In this document: piece after piece, positions 51,676-61,577 of the stretch | Position numbering within the stretch: position 1 is the stretch's first letter | How the letters are laid out: the number at the start of each line of letters is the position of its first letter | Assembly (NCBI GenBank): GCA_963575745.1 | Contig: CAUYUJ010014002.1 | Coordinates: 884,823-948,822, forward strand | DNA: 64,000 bases | Reading direction: 5' to 3' | Origin: Prorocentrum cordatum | Taxonomy: Eukaryota; Sar; Dinophyceae; Prorocentrales; Prorocentraceae | Notes under the pieces: generated by a model | Databases searched by the model: none | The model's input: only the letters and a program-made list of their open reading frames with translations | What the model was told of the DNA's origin: nothing | Made by a program: the position numbers and the translations under genes

Positions 51676-54085
51676 ATGGGGAAACGCGCCCTGCAGGTGG
51701 ACAAGCAGGTGGAGCAGCGGGCTCGACTGCAACAGTGTCTGGCCCTGCGCGGCGTGTCCGCGGCTTTGCTCGAGCGAATCGTGACTGCGCTTGGCCATGG
51801 CGACGACGCGGGCGATGCTATAGACGTGAGCGCTCGGGCCATGCAGCGATCGCAGACGGCATCCGTGGCCGATCTCATCAGCGCAGTGCGGCTGCAGCCC
51901 AAGATCGGCACGCCTTTCCGATGGAGCGTGGCGCTGCCGCATCGGCTGATGCCGAGGCTCCTGTCGGACTGCCCTCTCTGGAGTTCAATGTTTTGGGAAG
52001 CGATGCGCCGTTTCCCTGTGTCGCGCGATCGGCCGTGGAGGCTTTTGCTGTACTACGACGACATTGGCGTGGGCAACGCCTTGAAGATAGATAATCGTCG
52101 GAATCAGCTCGCGGTGTATGCGAGTTTCCTCGAGTTCGGATCCTTCTTGCAGAAGGAGGTTGCGTGGCTGCCGATCGGCACCTTGCGCGTCGTCGTGAAG
52201 AAGAGCATCGGCGGCTCGGCCGTGGCGCGGGCATTGCTTCGCGCGCTGTTCCTGGGCCCAGAGAGTCTGTCGGAGCACGGTGCGCCAATCGGCGGCGTGC
52301 ACTTTTTCGCCAAGTTCCACCGCTTGATTGCAGACGAGGCGGCTGGAAAAGAGACATTCTGCACCAAGGGCGCTGCAGGTCTGAGACCGTGCTTGCAATG
52401 CAAGAACGTTGTGCTGGATCAGGCGGAATGTCTTGCAGACTACGACGACGATGATTACCTCGTGCCTCTCTGGTGCGCTGACTCGTCGCGCTTTGACCCG
52501 CTGTCGTCAGACGAGTTTTTGCAGCAATATGATGATTTGGCGTCGCTGCGGGACACGACAACCAGAGCGAACATCGAGAGACTGGAGCCAGGGAGGAAAA
52601 CATTTCCATCGATCCCCTTCTGATGTCCCCCCCTTCCTTCCCTTCTGATGTTCCGGCCCCCGAAGGAGACGGCAATGGGCATCACTCTGGATGACCGTTC
52701 TCTGGTGGCGTGCCAGGCGTTGCGGACGGTGGCGCCGCCGAGCACATACGTGAGGGACCCCATGCATACCATGCTGGCCAGCGGCGGGACCTTGCAGGTC
52801 GAAATCTTTGCGCTCCTCAAGGCGGTGAGGGATGTCATCCCCGACGCGTGGGGAACGTGGCGGGATCGCTGCTCGGCGTGGCGGACTGGCAGACGCGGCA
52901 GGAAACCGCCAGCGTTTCTGTTCAGCGTGGCTCGGAAGAAAGCGACCTGCAAGGCGTCGCACTTCGTGGGCAAGGCGTCGGATTGCTTGGCCGTGTTCCC
53001 TTTGATTCGTCATTGGGTGCACACAGAGCTGCGTCCCAGCGGCATGGCGAACGCTGCGGCGCGGTCGTTCGAGGCGATGGCGAAGATGCTCGAATTGTAC
53101 ATGCAGGGCAAAAGGACATGCGGCCGCAGCTGAAACGCAAACGCTGGCCTGCGCGTTCGAGGATGCACCGCGTCGGCCCGCGCGCATCCTCGAGCGCTTA
53201 GGTGGCAGGCGGTTCGGCTACGTCCTGAGGATCGGCGCCGTGCCGAATTTGATAGCTGTCTGGACCAAGGCCGTTTCGATTTCCTTGGCGCTGCACAAAG
53301 CCGCGCACGGGCCAGCCCTGATCAAGCCGAAGCATCATTATTTGTGGCACGTCCCCGACCAGCCTGCGGAGGACGGCATCTGGTTGGACGCCTTCGTACT
53401 CGAGCGGAAGCACAACCTGCTTCGGTCCAGGTCGCAGGAGATCGACAACCCTGAGAATTTCGAGCGGTCGGCCTTGACGGCGATGCTCGCCTGCTTCCTG
53501 GAGGAAGCGAAGGAGGCGCCGCGCTCCCGCGCCAAAGCGTGGCGCACGCCAGAGCTGGACAGTACGTTCGGGCACTCGGGGCGCAACCTTGCATGCCCTT
53601 TGTGGAGGAAGATGGGCTGGGAGAGGGGAAGGCGGTTTGCCGCCGAGGCGGCTCGCCGCCAGGAGGAGGAGGAGGAGGAGGAGGAGGAGGAGGAGGAGGA
53701 GGAACCCCTCCGCAGGGCTGAAACGTGGACCAGCAGAGAGGCGTCGATCGACGGCCAGATGTACGGCAGCCAGGACAGACGGCGCAACCAACCTTGGTAT
53801 TTAGGGGTGCACATGCGTGTGCCCCCCCAAAAATCGAGGCGTTGCTGCCCTCAGGATTTTCTCCTGGGCGACGGCGAGGCGTACATCGTGCATTGCTGCG
53901 CGCAGGCTGGCGCCGCCAGCTACCTGCTGGTGGAGACCCTGGAATGGGTGCGCGCGCCATGCCCAGGCGCGTCCCTGTGGCGGCCGCGCGGCGACGTCGC
54001 CGTGATGCCCGCCGAGCTGATCCCGCCAGCCTGGGCGGCTTATCGGCGACTACAGGACGATGGCTATGTGCTCGCCATCACGTGA
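51676..54085 (+). pseudogene. Element gene 7: transposase-like, D-D-E family 2, two interruptions
   Basis: Three open parts in order: 51676-52623 (315 aa), 52648-53133 (same frame, after TGA 52621-52623) and about 53111-54085 (shifted by one base at the A-run 53109-53114). Part 1 has FRWSVALPHRLMPRLL, WRLLLYYDDIGVGNALKIDN (D128/D129, likely first catalytic Asp), a strand-rich segment and C239-x2-C242. Part 2 has STYVRDPMHTMLASGG (Asp at 52756, D-x-M-H). Part 3 has PALIKPKHHYLWHVPDQ and DAFVLERKHNLL (Glu codon 53402-53404, likely third acidic residue), a poly-Glu run made by a GGA microsatellite, and a C-terminal domain with LLGDGEAYIVHCC and VMPAELIPPAWAAY. Order and spacing fit a DDE transposase; I recall the same set of motifs in many dinoflagellate proteins. 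The TGA sits in a tandem CCCTTCTGATGT duplication. Dead here unless the breaks are assembly errors. Confidence 0.7.
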
Positions 54086-54400
54086 AAAAGGAAAAAACGA
54101 GCGCATGCGAGAGCGGATATGCCGCTGGCGGATGCGCCGCCCTTCGATAGAGAGGTGCAGGAGGGAGGGGCGGATATGCCGCCGAAGAAGGAAGGCGGGC
54201 TCGGGGAGGGAAGGCGGCAGGAGGGAGCGGGGGCGGGCTGGCCGCCGACAACGAGGAGAGGAGAGGGGAGGCGGTGATGGCCGCCGAGGGGAGGCAGTTT
54301 GAAGAATAGTTGATCCCCCCCCCTCTCCCTCTCCCCCCTTCCCCTCCGCGCCCCGCAGGCGTCCTGAGGGCGGCTCGGCGCGTCGACCTGCGGCGCCCTG
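54086..54400. repeat. Palindrome cluster 6 and spacer
   Basis: AGCGGATATGCCGCT next to GGCGGATGCGCCGCC (54111-54141), then GGCGGATATGCCGCC (54169). The rest is GGGAGG-rich and then CCCCTCC-rich. Confidence 0.8.
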
Positions 54401-54796
54401 TCCTGAAAAACTGTTGTGTTGTAGTTGTTAAAACGTTTTTTTGTGGTTTTTTCCCGAAACATAGCAATATCAAGAACAAACATGCAAAACATAGAAAGTT
54501 ATGCAAATTTCGGGTTAACCGAATCGGACAGCCCACATCGACTTAGCTGACTTAGCTACTAAGTTGGGTATGTTGAGGTGTATGTATCGATATATCTTGG
54601 CAGTGGTACCCGATAGCTCAGTTGATAAGATGGATGGTTCTGTGAGTAGTATGTATGGTATGTTGTTGAATATACTTATCTAACAAAACGTTAAGTAGAT
54701 GAATGCGAAGTTCGATATTTTATATATGTTGAATATGTGAGGTCAACTAGCATGAACCTACATACATCTTCGTTGAAACGATTTCATCGGATATAC
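54401..54796. promoter_or_regulatory. AT-rich right subterminal region
   Basis: About 400 bp of low GC, with ACTTAGCT (54541), GACTTAGCT (54549), ACTAAGTT (54558) and TTAAGTAGAT (54690), echoing the left side in mostly opposite orientation. A tRNA-like box A string (TAGCTCAGTTGA) at 54614 has no partner box B. Confidence 0.5.
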
Positions 54797-54835
54797 AACG
54801 CTCTTACCGCACTTACACCCACCCGACGATCAAAG
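54797..54835 (-). repeat. Right terminal inverted repeat of the 14-kb element
   Basis: Starts AACGCTCTTACCGCACTTAC and ends CCACCCGACGATCAAAG; reverse complement of 40637-40675 with one mismatch. Confidence 0.9.
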
Positions 54836-55290
54836 TGGGTCGGCGCCCGAGCCGGCGCCCGGGCGCCGGAAAATCGAGTTCCGAGGCGGCGCCGAAAAAA
54901 GGCCATTCCAATACGCATTTTTCTTTCGAAAATGCTGAATTTCTGCTTCTGGCGCCCGGGAGGCCGTCCGGGCCGATTCCGGAGCTCGGGCCGGCACCCG
55001 GCCCGGCCGGCACCCGGCCCGGCTCCCGGGCCGGACGCCCGGGCAGTTCCGATCGCGCCGAAAAGAGGCCATTCCAATACACATTTTTCTTTCGAAAATG
55101 CTGAATTTCTGCTTGCGGCGCCCGGGAAGCCGTCCTGGGCCGATTCTGGAGCGGCTTTGGGCCGGACGCCCGAGCCGGCGCCCGTACGTGGTGCTTCTCT
55201 GCTTCTGGCGCCTGCGCAGCTTCCCGAGCCGCTTCTGGAACCATATCTGGGCCGGTCCAGCGATAGGTTTCCTGGATGTGCTGAACCATC
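54836..55290 (+). repeat. Repeat B, right of the insertion
   Basis: Continues the interrupted unit (TGGGTCGGCGCCCGAGCC onward) with two further GC-rich units, progressively diverged after 55130. Confidence 0.85.
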
Positions 55291-55569
55291 CAACTTTTTG
55301 AGACTTCTGCGTCTCAAGGATAGGGAGAGAAGACATTAAAGGAGGATCAAAAAGCAACGTCGCTATGAACGCTTGGCTGCCACAAGCCAGTTCTACTTAC
55401 TTGGACTACTACTACCGTTACCACTACTACTAGTGCTACAGCCGCAACAACAATATCATCAACTGCTGCTACTACAACTACTCATCCTTCCTCCCCCTCC
55501 TCCCCCTCCCTTCTCCTCCTCCCCCTCCCTATCTCTCTCATCTCCCCCTCCTCTTCCTCTTCCTCTCCC
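55291..55569. other. ACT/CTA-rich and CCCTCC-rich spacer
   Basis: CTACTACTAC-type triplets (55395-55480) followed by CCTCCCCCTCC (55490-55570). Nothing else recognised. Confidence 0.55.
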
Positions 55570-55791
55570 TCTGAGATGCGGGGCATGCGCAAGGCGATTG
55601 CGAAGGCGATGTGCCGTCCGAGCTATGGATGTTGAAGTTCCTCGGAAGAGGTGGTGGCCAAACCTTCTTGGGCGGGATATCTGGGTGAGGGAATATCGGA
55701 TCCCGCATGCCAGAAAAATCCCCCATGATGGGGTGTGTTATCCAGATGGATGCATGTGTCATGTGGAAGCATGGCGCATGAGGGTAAAATG

Positions 55792-55822
<31 letters not shown>

Positions 55823-55823
55823 A
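55570..55823 (+). mobile_element. SINE-like repeat H with TTG tail, copy 1
   Basis: About 220 bp (TGTTGAAGTTCCTCGGAAGA, AATCCCCCATGATGGGG, GTGGAAGCATGGCGCATGAG) ending AGGGTAAAATGATTGTTGTTG with a pure TTG tail. Copy 2 at 60540-60750 has the same order and tail. No polymerase III boxes could be identified with confidence. Confidence 0.65.
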
Positions 55824-56837
55824 ACATTATTAATTCTAAAGAATAATTATTGTTGGGGCCCCTGGTGCACGCCCCCCCTGCGCCGCCTAGGCCGCAGCTA
55901 CATTTTCATCATTTTCGCGAGGAAGCCTCAGGTAAACGATGTGTCAGATCCGGTTGTTTTGTTGTAATCCGTTTTCCCTTGCAAAAAACATTATAAAATG
56001 ACATTTCTTGTTCTAATATAATCAAATTTCAAGAATCCCTTGCAAAAAATAAGGTAAAGTGGACATTCGCGCGCGCAAGACGAAATCCTTCCAAAAGCTT
56101 AGTGTTCGGAGCGATTTTAACATAAAAACATCAAAAAACCAATGGTTTTTCAACAAAAAAATGTCAAAATCTCATCCCGCGCGCTCTTGCGGATTCGTAG
56201 GAAACCCAACACTTTTTAAACATTTCTGTCAAACGGGCTTTTGCGAGCAACTTTTTCGAACTTCTGCGACAACGGTTGCGCACCTGCCAGGGCCATCATC
56301 CCTGTCAAATAATACCATGCGGGACACATTCGTTTTTTGCGCGCGCACGCCGAAATCAGGAATTCCACCACAAATGTGACCAACTATCTTGCGAGTACGT
56401 ATCATCTCATGTGTGTCGTGCACACTATCAAATGTAACAGAGTTGTGTATTCCCATCATCCCAGGAACTTGACCCAAAAATGTGACCAACTCCGCTCTCT
56501 CTGTCTCTCTCTCTGTCTGCTCTCTGTCTCTCTCTCTGTCTCTCTGTATTATGTATTGTATGGCACAATTGCACCATGCTGGGCACATGCGCGCCCCGAA
56601 TAAGTGACCAAGTTCTGTGGGTGTGTACCCCACGCCAGTGTAGTAGCCACGGTCGTCCGCACGCCACGAAGTGAAGTGTCCCAACGTCATAGGGCGGGAA
56701 GCTGGGTTTGGGTGGTCGCGAAGAGTCGTTTGGATATTTGGTAGAGCTTGTAATGCCCCCCCACGAAGTGGGGGTATTGCCTGGTGTCGTATGAAAACCC
56801 TGGCACTGGGGAGAACACCACGCGTTCGGGTAAAATG

Positions 56838-56876
<39 letters not shown>

Positions 56877-56878
56877 GA
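55824..56878 (+). repeat. AT-rich tandem unit 1
   Basis: Starts at a TAATTATTGTTGGGG border; contains CCCTTGCAAAAAATAAGGTA, CATAAAAACATCAAAAAACC, GGAAACCCAACACTTTTTAA and CACCTGCCAGGGCCATC, then a TCTCTCTGTCTC stretch (56495-56545) unique to this unit, GTAGTAGCCACGGTCGTCCG and AACCCTGGCACTGG, and ends in a TTG tail (56838-56875). No protein-coding content. Confidence 0.8.
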
Positions 56879-57640
56879 ACATATTTCTTCTTAAGAATAA
56901 TTATTGTTGGGGCCCCTGGTGCGCGACCCCCCCGCCGCGCCTAGGCCGCAGCCTCATTTTCATCATTTTCGTGAGGAAGTCTCAGGCAAAACGGGTTGGT
57001 CCGGATCCGGTTGTGTTGTTACGATCGGTTTTCCCTTGCAAAAATAAGCTAAAGTGGACATTTCTTGTTCTAACATAACCAAACTTCAAGAATCCCTTGC
57101 AAAAAATAAGGTAAAGTGGACATTCGCGCGCGCAAGACGAAATCCTTCCAAAACCTTAGTTTTCGTAGCGATTTTAACATAAAAACATCAAAAAACCAAT
57201 GGTTTTTCAAACAAAAATGTCAAAATTTCATCCCGCGCGCTCTTGCGGATTCGTAGGAAACCCAACACTTTTTAATCATTTCTGTCAAACGGGCTTTTGC
57301 GAGCAACTTTTTCGAACTTCTGCAACAACGGTTGCGCACCTGCCAGGGCCATCATCCCTGTCAAATAATACCATGCGGGACACATTCGTTTTTTCTTCGC
57401 GCGCGCACGCCGTCGTCGTCGGCCGCGGGGCCCTGAATAGTAGCCACGGTCGTCCGCATGCCACGAAGTGAAGTGTCCGAACGTCATAGGGCGGGAAGCT
57501 GGGTGTGGGTGGTGGCGAAGAGTCGTTTGGAAATTTGGTAGAGCTTGAACCAGCCCCCCCACAAAGTGGGGGTATTGCCCGCCTCCTATGAAAACCCTGG
57601 CACTGGTGAGAACGGTGTGTCCCCACGTGCTAATAATTGA
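56879..57640 (+). repeat. AT-rich tandem unit 2
   Basis: Same order of segments as unit 1 without the TCTC insert; about 763 bp to the next start. CGCACGCCGTCGTCGTCGGC joins the two halves. Confidence 0.85.
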
Positions 57641-58409
57641 ACATTATTACTTCTAAAGAATAATTATTGTTGGGACCCCTGGTGCACGACCCCCCCGCCG
57701 CGCCTAGGCCGCAGCCTCATTTTCATCATTTTCGTGAGGAAGTCTCAGGCAAAACGGGGGAGTCCGGATCCGGTTGTGTTGTTACGATAGGTTTTCCCTT
57801 GCAAAAAATAAGCTAAAGTGGACATCTCTTGTTCTAACATAACCAAACTTCAAGAATCCCTTGCAAAAAATAAGGTAAAGTTGACATTCGCGCGCGCAAG
57901 ACGAAATCCTTCCAAAACCTTAGTTTTCGTAGCGATTTTAACATAAAAACATCAAAAACCAATGGTTTTTCAAAAAAAAATTGTCAACATTTCATCCCGC
58001 GCGCTCTTGCGGATTCGTAGGAAACCCAACACTTTTTAATCATTTCTGTCAAACGGGCTTTTGCGAGCAACTTTCTCGAACTTCTGCAACAACGGTTGCG
58101 CACCTGCCAGGGCCATCATCCCTGTCAAATAATACCATGCGGGACACATTCGTTTTTTCTTCGCGCGCGCACGCCGTCGTCGTCGGCCGCGGGGCCCTGA
58201 ATAGTAGCCACGGTCGTCCGCATGCCACGAAGTGAAGTGTCCGAACGTCATAGGGCGGGAAGCTGGGTGTGGGTGGTGGCGAAGAGTCGTTTGGAAATTT
58301 GGTAGAGCTTGAACCGGCCCCCCCACAAAGTGGGGGTATTGCCCGCCTCCTATGAAAACCCTGGCACTGGTGAGAACGGAGTGTCCCCACGTGCTAGTAA
58401 TTGTTGTTG
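57641..58409 (+). repeat. AT-rich tandem unit 3
   Basis: Nearly identical to unit 2, offset 767 bp. Units 2 and 3 therefore reflect a recent tandem duplication. Confidence 0.85.
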
Positions 58410-59309
58410 AACATTATTAATTCTAAAGAATAATTATTGTTGGGCCCCCTGGTGCACGCCCCCCCTGCGCCGCCTAGGCCGCAGCTACATTTTCATCATT
58501 TTCGTGAGGAAGCCTCAGGTAAAACGATGTCATCAAGATCCGGTTGTTTTGTTGTAATCCGTTTTCCCTTGCAAAAAACACTATAAAATGACATTTCTTG
58601 TTCTAATATAATCAAATTTCAAGAATCCCTTGCAAAAAATAAGGTAAAGTGGACATTCGCGCGCGCAAGACGAAATCCTTCCAAAAGCTTAGTGTTCGGA
58701 GCGATTTTAACATAAAAACATCAAAAAACCAATGGTTTTTCAACAAAAAAATGTCAAAATCTCATCCCGCGCGCTCTTGCGGATTCGTAGGAAAACCCAA
58801 CACTTTTTAAACATTTCTGTCAAACGGGCTTTTGCGAGCAACTTTTTCGAACTTCTGCGACAACGGTTGCGCACCTGCCAGGGCCATCATCCCTGTCAAA
58901 TAATACCATGCGGGACACATTCGTTTTTTCTTCGCGCGCGCACGCCGAAATCTCCAAAAACCATTGGGCTTCTTAAGAATTTTAGCACCGCGCATCATAA
59001 AATCACACGAATCGCACCGTAGGTCCTCGAAAAACACCTGCACGACTTTTCAAAATTTCTACCCGCGCGCGCTGTCCTAACAACTTCTGTGGGTGTGTAC
59101 TCCACGCCAGTGTAGTAGCCACGGTCGTCCGCAGGCCACGAAGTGAAGTGTCCGAACGTCATAGGGCGGGAAGCTGGGTGTGGGTGGTGGCGAAGAGTCG
59201 TGTGGATATTTGGTAGAGCTTGCACTGCCCCCCCACAAAGTGGGGGTATTGGCTGGCGTCGCATGAAAACCCTGGCACTGGTGAGAACACTGAGCGTTCG
59301 GGTAAAGTG

Positions 59310-59360
<51 letters not shown>

Positions 59361-59382
59361 ATTGTTGTTGTTGTTATTGCGG

Positions 59383-59417
<35 letters not shown>

Positions 59418-59425
59418 GAATGTTA
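58410..59425 (+). repeat. AT-rich tandem unit 4 with long TTG tail
   Basis: Left half is closest to unit 1 (TTAGTGTTCGGAGCG), right half carries a different middle (58950-59075). Ends GCGTTCGGGTAAAGTGATTG and about 110 bp of TTG with ATTGTTG/TTATTGCGG interruptions. Confidence 0.85.
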
Positions 59426-59427
59426 AT

Positions 59428-59577
59428 TTCTTAACAGTTATTATTGTTGGACCCCTTACAGGCGCCTTGGCGCTCTCGCCGAGGCGCCGGCTACATTTTC
59501 ATTGAAAATGAGGTTCACGCTCGAGCGCTTTGGGGGATCGCCAAAACCGGCCCCCCAACAACAACAACGCTCCCGCT
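59428..59577 (+). repeat. Repeat E, copy 2
   Basis: TTATTATTGTTGGACCCC, GGCGCTCTCGCCGAGGCGCC, CGCCAAAACCGGCCCCCCAA, matching 26085-26250. Confidence 0.75.
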
Positions 59578-60490
59578 CGAGACTCTTTCCTTTTTTACTC
59601 AGGGCTGATGTTCTTGCTCGCCGCCTTAAGCCGCCGTCCTAACAAAACCAGCGTTCCCGCTCGAGACTTCCTCCTGTTCTACCTTGGGCTGGCGCGCTTT
59701 CTCTCATCGGCGCCGCCCCCAGCAAAAACAACGCTCCCGCTCGAAGCTTCAGGCGGTGCTCCTCCTCGCCGCCGAAAGCCGCCGCCCCGACAAAACATGC
59801 GCTCCCGCCCGAGACTTCCTTCCGATTTACGCTGGGCGGGCGCCCAACTCCCTTTTGACTTGGCGCTGCTCCCAGCAAGAACAACGCTCCAGCTCGAAGC
59901 TTCCTCCCTTTTTCCTGAAGACAGTGCTGTCTTTCGCCGCCGACAACCCCCGTCCCGACAAAACCACGGCTCTCGCTCGATGCTTCCTCCCTTCTCACTC
60001 AAGGCGGTGTTCCTCTTCGCCGCCGAAAACCGCCGCCCCGACAAAACCAGCGCTCCCGCCCGTGACTTCCTTCCGTTTTACGCTGGGCTGGCGCCCTATT
60101 CTCTTTTGAATTGGCGCCGCTCCCAGCAAGAACAACGCTCCCGCTCGAGATCTCCTTTCTTTTTCCTCGGGACGGTGCTGTTCCTCGCCGCCGACAGCCC
60201 CCGTCCCGACAAAACCACGGCTTCCGCTCGATGCTTCCTCCTTTCTTACTCAAGGCGGTGTTCCTCCTCGCCGCCGAAAGCCGCCGCCCCAACACAAACA
60301 GCGTTCCCGCTCGAGACTTCCTTCCGTTTTACGCTGGACTGGCGCCCTACTCTCTTTTGAATTGGCGCCGCTCCCAGCAACAACAGCAGCCCTGCTCGAG
60401 GCTTCCCGCCTTTCTATTCAGGCCCAGGTCCTTGCCTCACCGCCGACAGCCCCCACTCCCACCAAGGCAACCCGGTCGTTCGATACTTCC
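59575..60490 (+). repeat. 240-bp tandem repeat
   Basis: About three and a half units with CGCTCCCGCCCGAGACTTCC, TTTACGCTGGGCTGGCGCCC, TTGGCGCCGCTCCCAGCAAG, GACGGTGCTG and CGCCGCCGACAGCCCCCGTC. Long frames are open on both strands (up to 276 codons) because the period is near a multiple of three; no family is recognised and I do not call them. Confidence 0.8.
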
Positions 60491-60539
60491 TTGTGCGTTA
60501 CCCTTCGTTGGGGTTCCACTGGCGGTCTCGCATCGGCGC

Positions 60540-60750
60540 AGCAAGGTGCGGGCATGTGTCTTCGAGGCAGGATATGTTGAAACTCCTCGGAGGAGGTGTT
60601 TGCAATACCTCATTGGGTGGGAAATCTAGGAAATGGGAATAACGCACCCCGCTATAGAACACTAATCCCCCATGATGTGGGTGGGTATCATGATGGTCGC
60701 ATGCTTCGTGTGGAAACATCGCGCATGAGGGTGGAATTATTGTTGTTGTT
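60540..60750 (+). mobile_element. SINE-like repeat H with TTG tail, copy 2
   Basis: TGTTGAAACTCCTCGGAGGA, TAATCCCCCATGATGTGGG, GTGGAAACATCGCGCATGAG, then GGGTGGAATTATTGTTGTTG and a short TTG/CTG tail. Confidence 0.65.
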
Positions 60751-60782
60751 GCTGCTGCTGCTATCATTGTTGTTTGTTGTCG

Positions 60783-61052
60783 TCGTCCCACCCGCGACCC
60801 ACCCGCGACCCACCCCGCGACCCACCCTGCGACCCACCCCGCGACCCACCCCGCGACCCACCCCGCGACCCACCCGCGACCCACCCCCCACGACCCACCC
60901 GCGACCCACCCCGTGACCCATCCGCGACCCACCCCGCGACCCATCCGCGACCCACCCCGCGACCCACCCGCGACCCACCCGCGACCCATCCGCAACCCGT
61001 CCGCGACCCACCCGCGACCCACCCCATGACCCACCCGCGACCCACCCAGCGA
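60783..61052. repeat. CGACCCACCCG minisatellite
   Basis: About 22 units of 11-12 bp, CGACCCACCCG or CGACCCACCCCG. A second short block lies at 61203-61292. Arg/Pro and Gly/Trp frames are artefacts. Confidence 0.95.
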
Positions 61053-61575
61053 CCCACCTTCAAGGGAGGGAAAACCACCTGGACCCGACAATTGTTTTTT
61101 ACGAAAACGGCCTTGCCTTGTTCGATTCATTCCCCGTGTGCGTTTGCAAAACGGCTTCGCCTGTCGGGGTGATTATGATAGGGGTGGATTTTCTGCCCTC
61201 TGCACCCGCAACCCATCCGCTACCCACCCGAGAACCAACAGCGACCCACCCGCGACCCACCCCGCGACCCACCCCGCGACCCACCCGCGACCTGCCCATA
61301 TGGGTTTAACAAACAAATCGGCGCCTGCGGCGGGCTCGTTGTATAATTTGTGAAACTGTGGCGCCTGCGGCGGGCTTCTCCAGAGTCTCGCAAATTGCCG
61401 ACGTCCCCACCGCCTCCTCACTCTTATCCGCATCTGCGGGGTGTTACGTATATGTATGTTTGTCCAGCCCTGCCTGCCTCATCCAAACTACTTCGTGTTC
61501 GTTTCAGCCCATGCCAATTTCCCCAGCCCTGGCCACGTCCCAGTTCACAGAATTCCCATGCGTCACGTGTTCGAA
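61053..61575. other. Spacer with a GGCGCCTGCGGCGGGCT doublet
   Basis: The 17-bp string occurs at 61321 and 61360. No gene recognised. Confidence 0.45.
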
Positions 61576-61577
61576 GT

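Larger units (their letters stand above)
40637..54835 (+). mobile_element. Giant TIR-bounded DNA transposon, 14,199 bp, with seven genes
   Basis: Left TIR 40637-40675 and right TIR 54797-54835 are reverse complements at 38 of 39 positions, starting CTTTGATCGTCGGGTGG. TG lies directly outside both ends (40635-40636 and 54836-54837). Removing the unit and one TG rejoins GGACGCC-TG-GGTCGGCGCCC, exactly the sequence in an adjacent repeat unit. Both subterminal regions are AT-rich and share CTAAGTT/GACTTAG motifs. All seven genes point right, with a transposase-like gene at the right end, as in CACTA elements, which also have 2-3-bp duplications; the terminus here is not CACTA. The class is inference, the borders are direct observation. 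Confidence 0.85.

Noticed and set aside
54607-54680. A tRNA gene starting CCCGATAGCTCAGTTGATAAG
   Set aside because: A good box A but no box B, no acceptor-stem pairing and no TPsiC loop in the right distance.
59530-60629. Frames of 141-276 codons over the 240-bp repeat
   Set aside because: Open on both strands in parallel with the repeat period; no independent coding sign.
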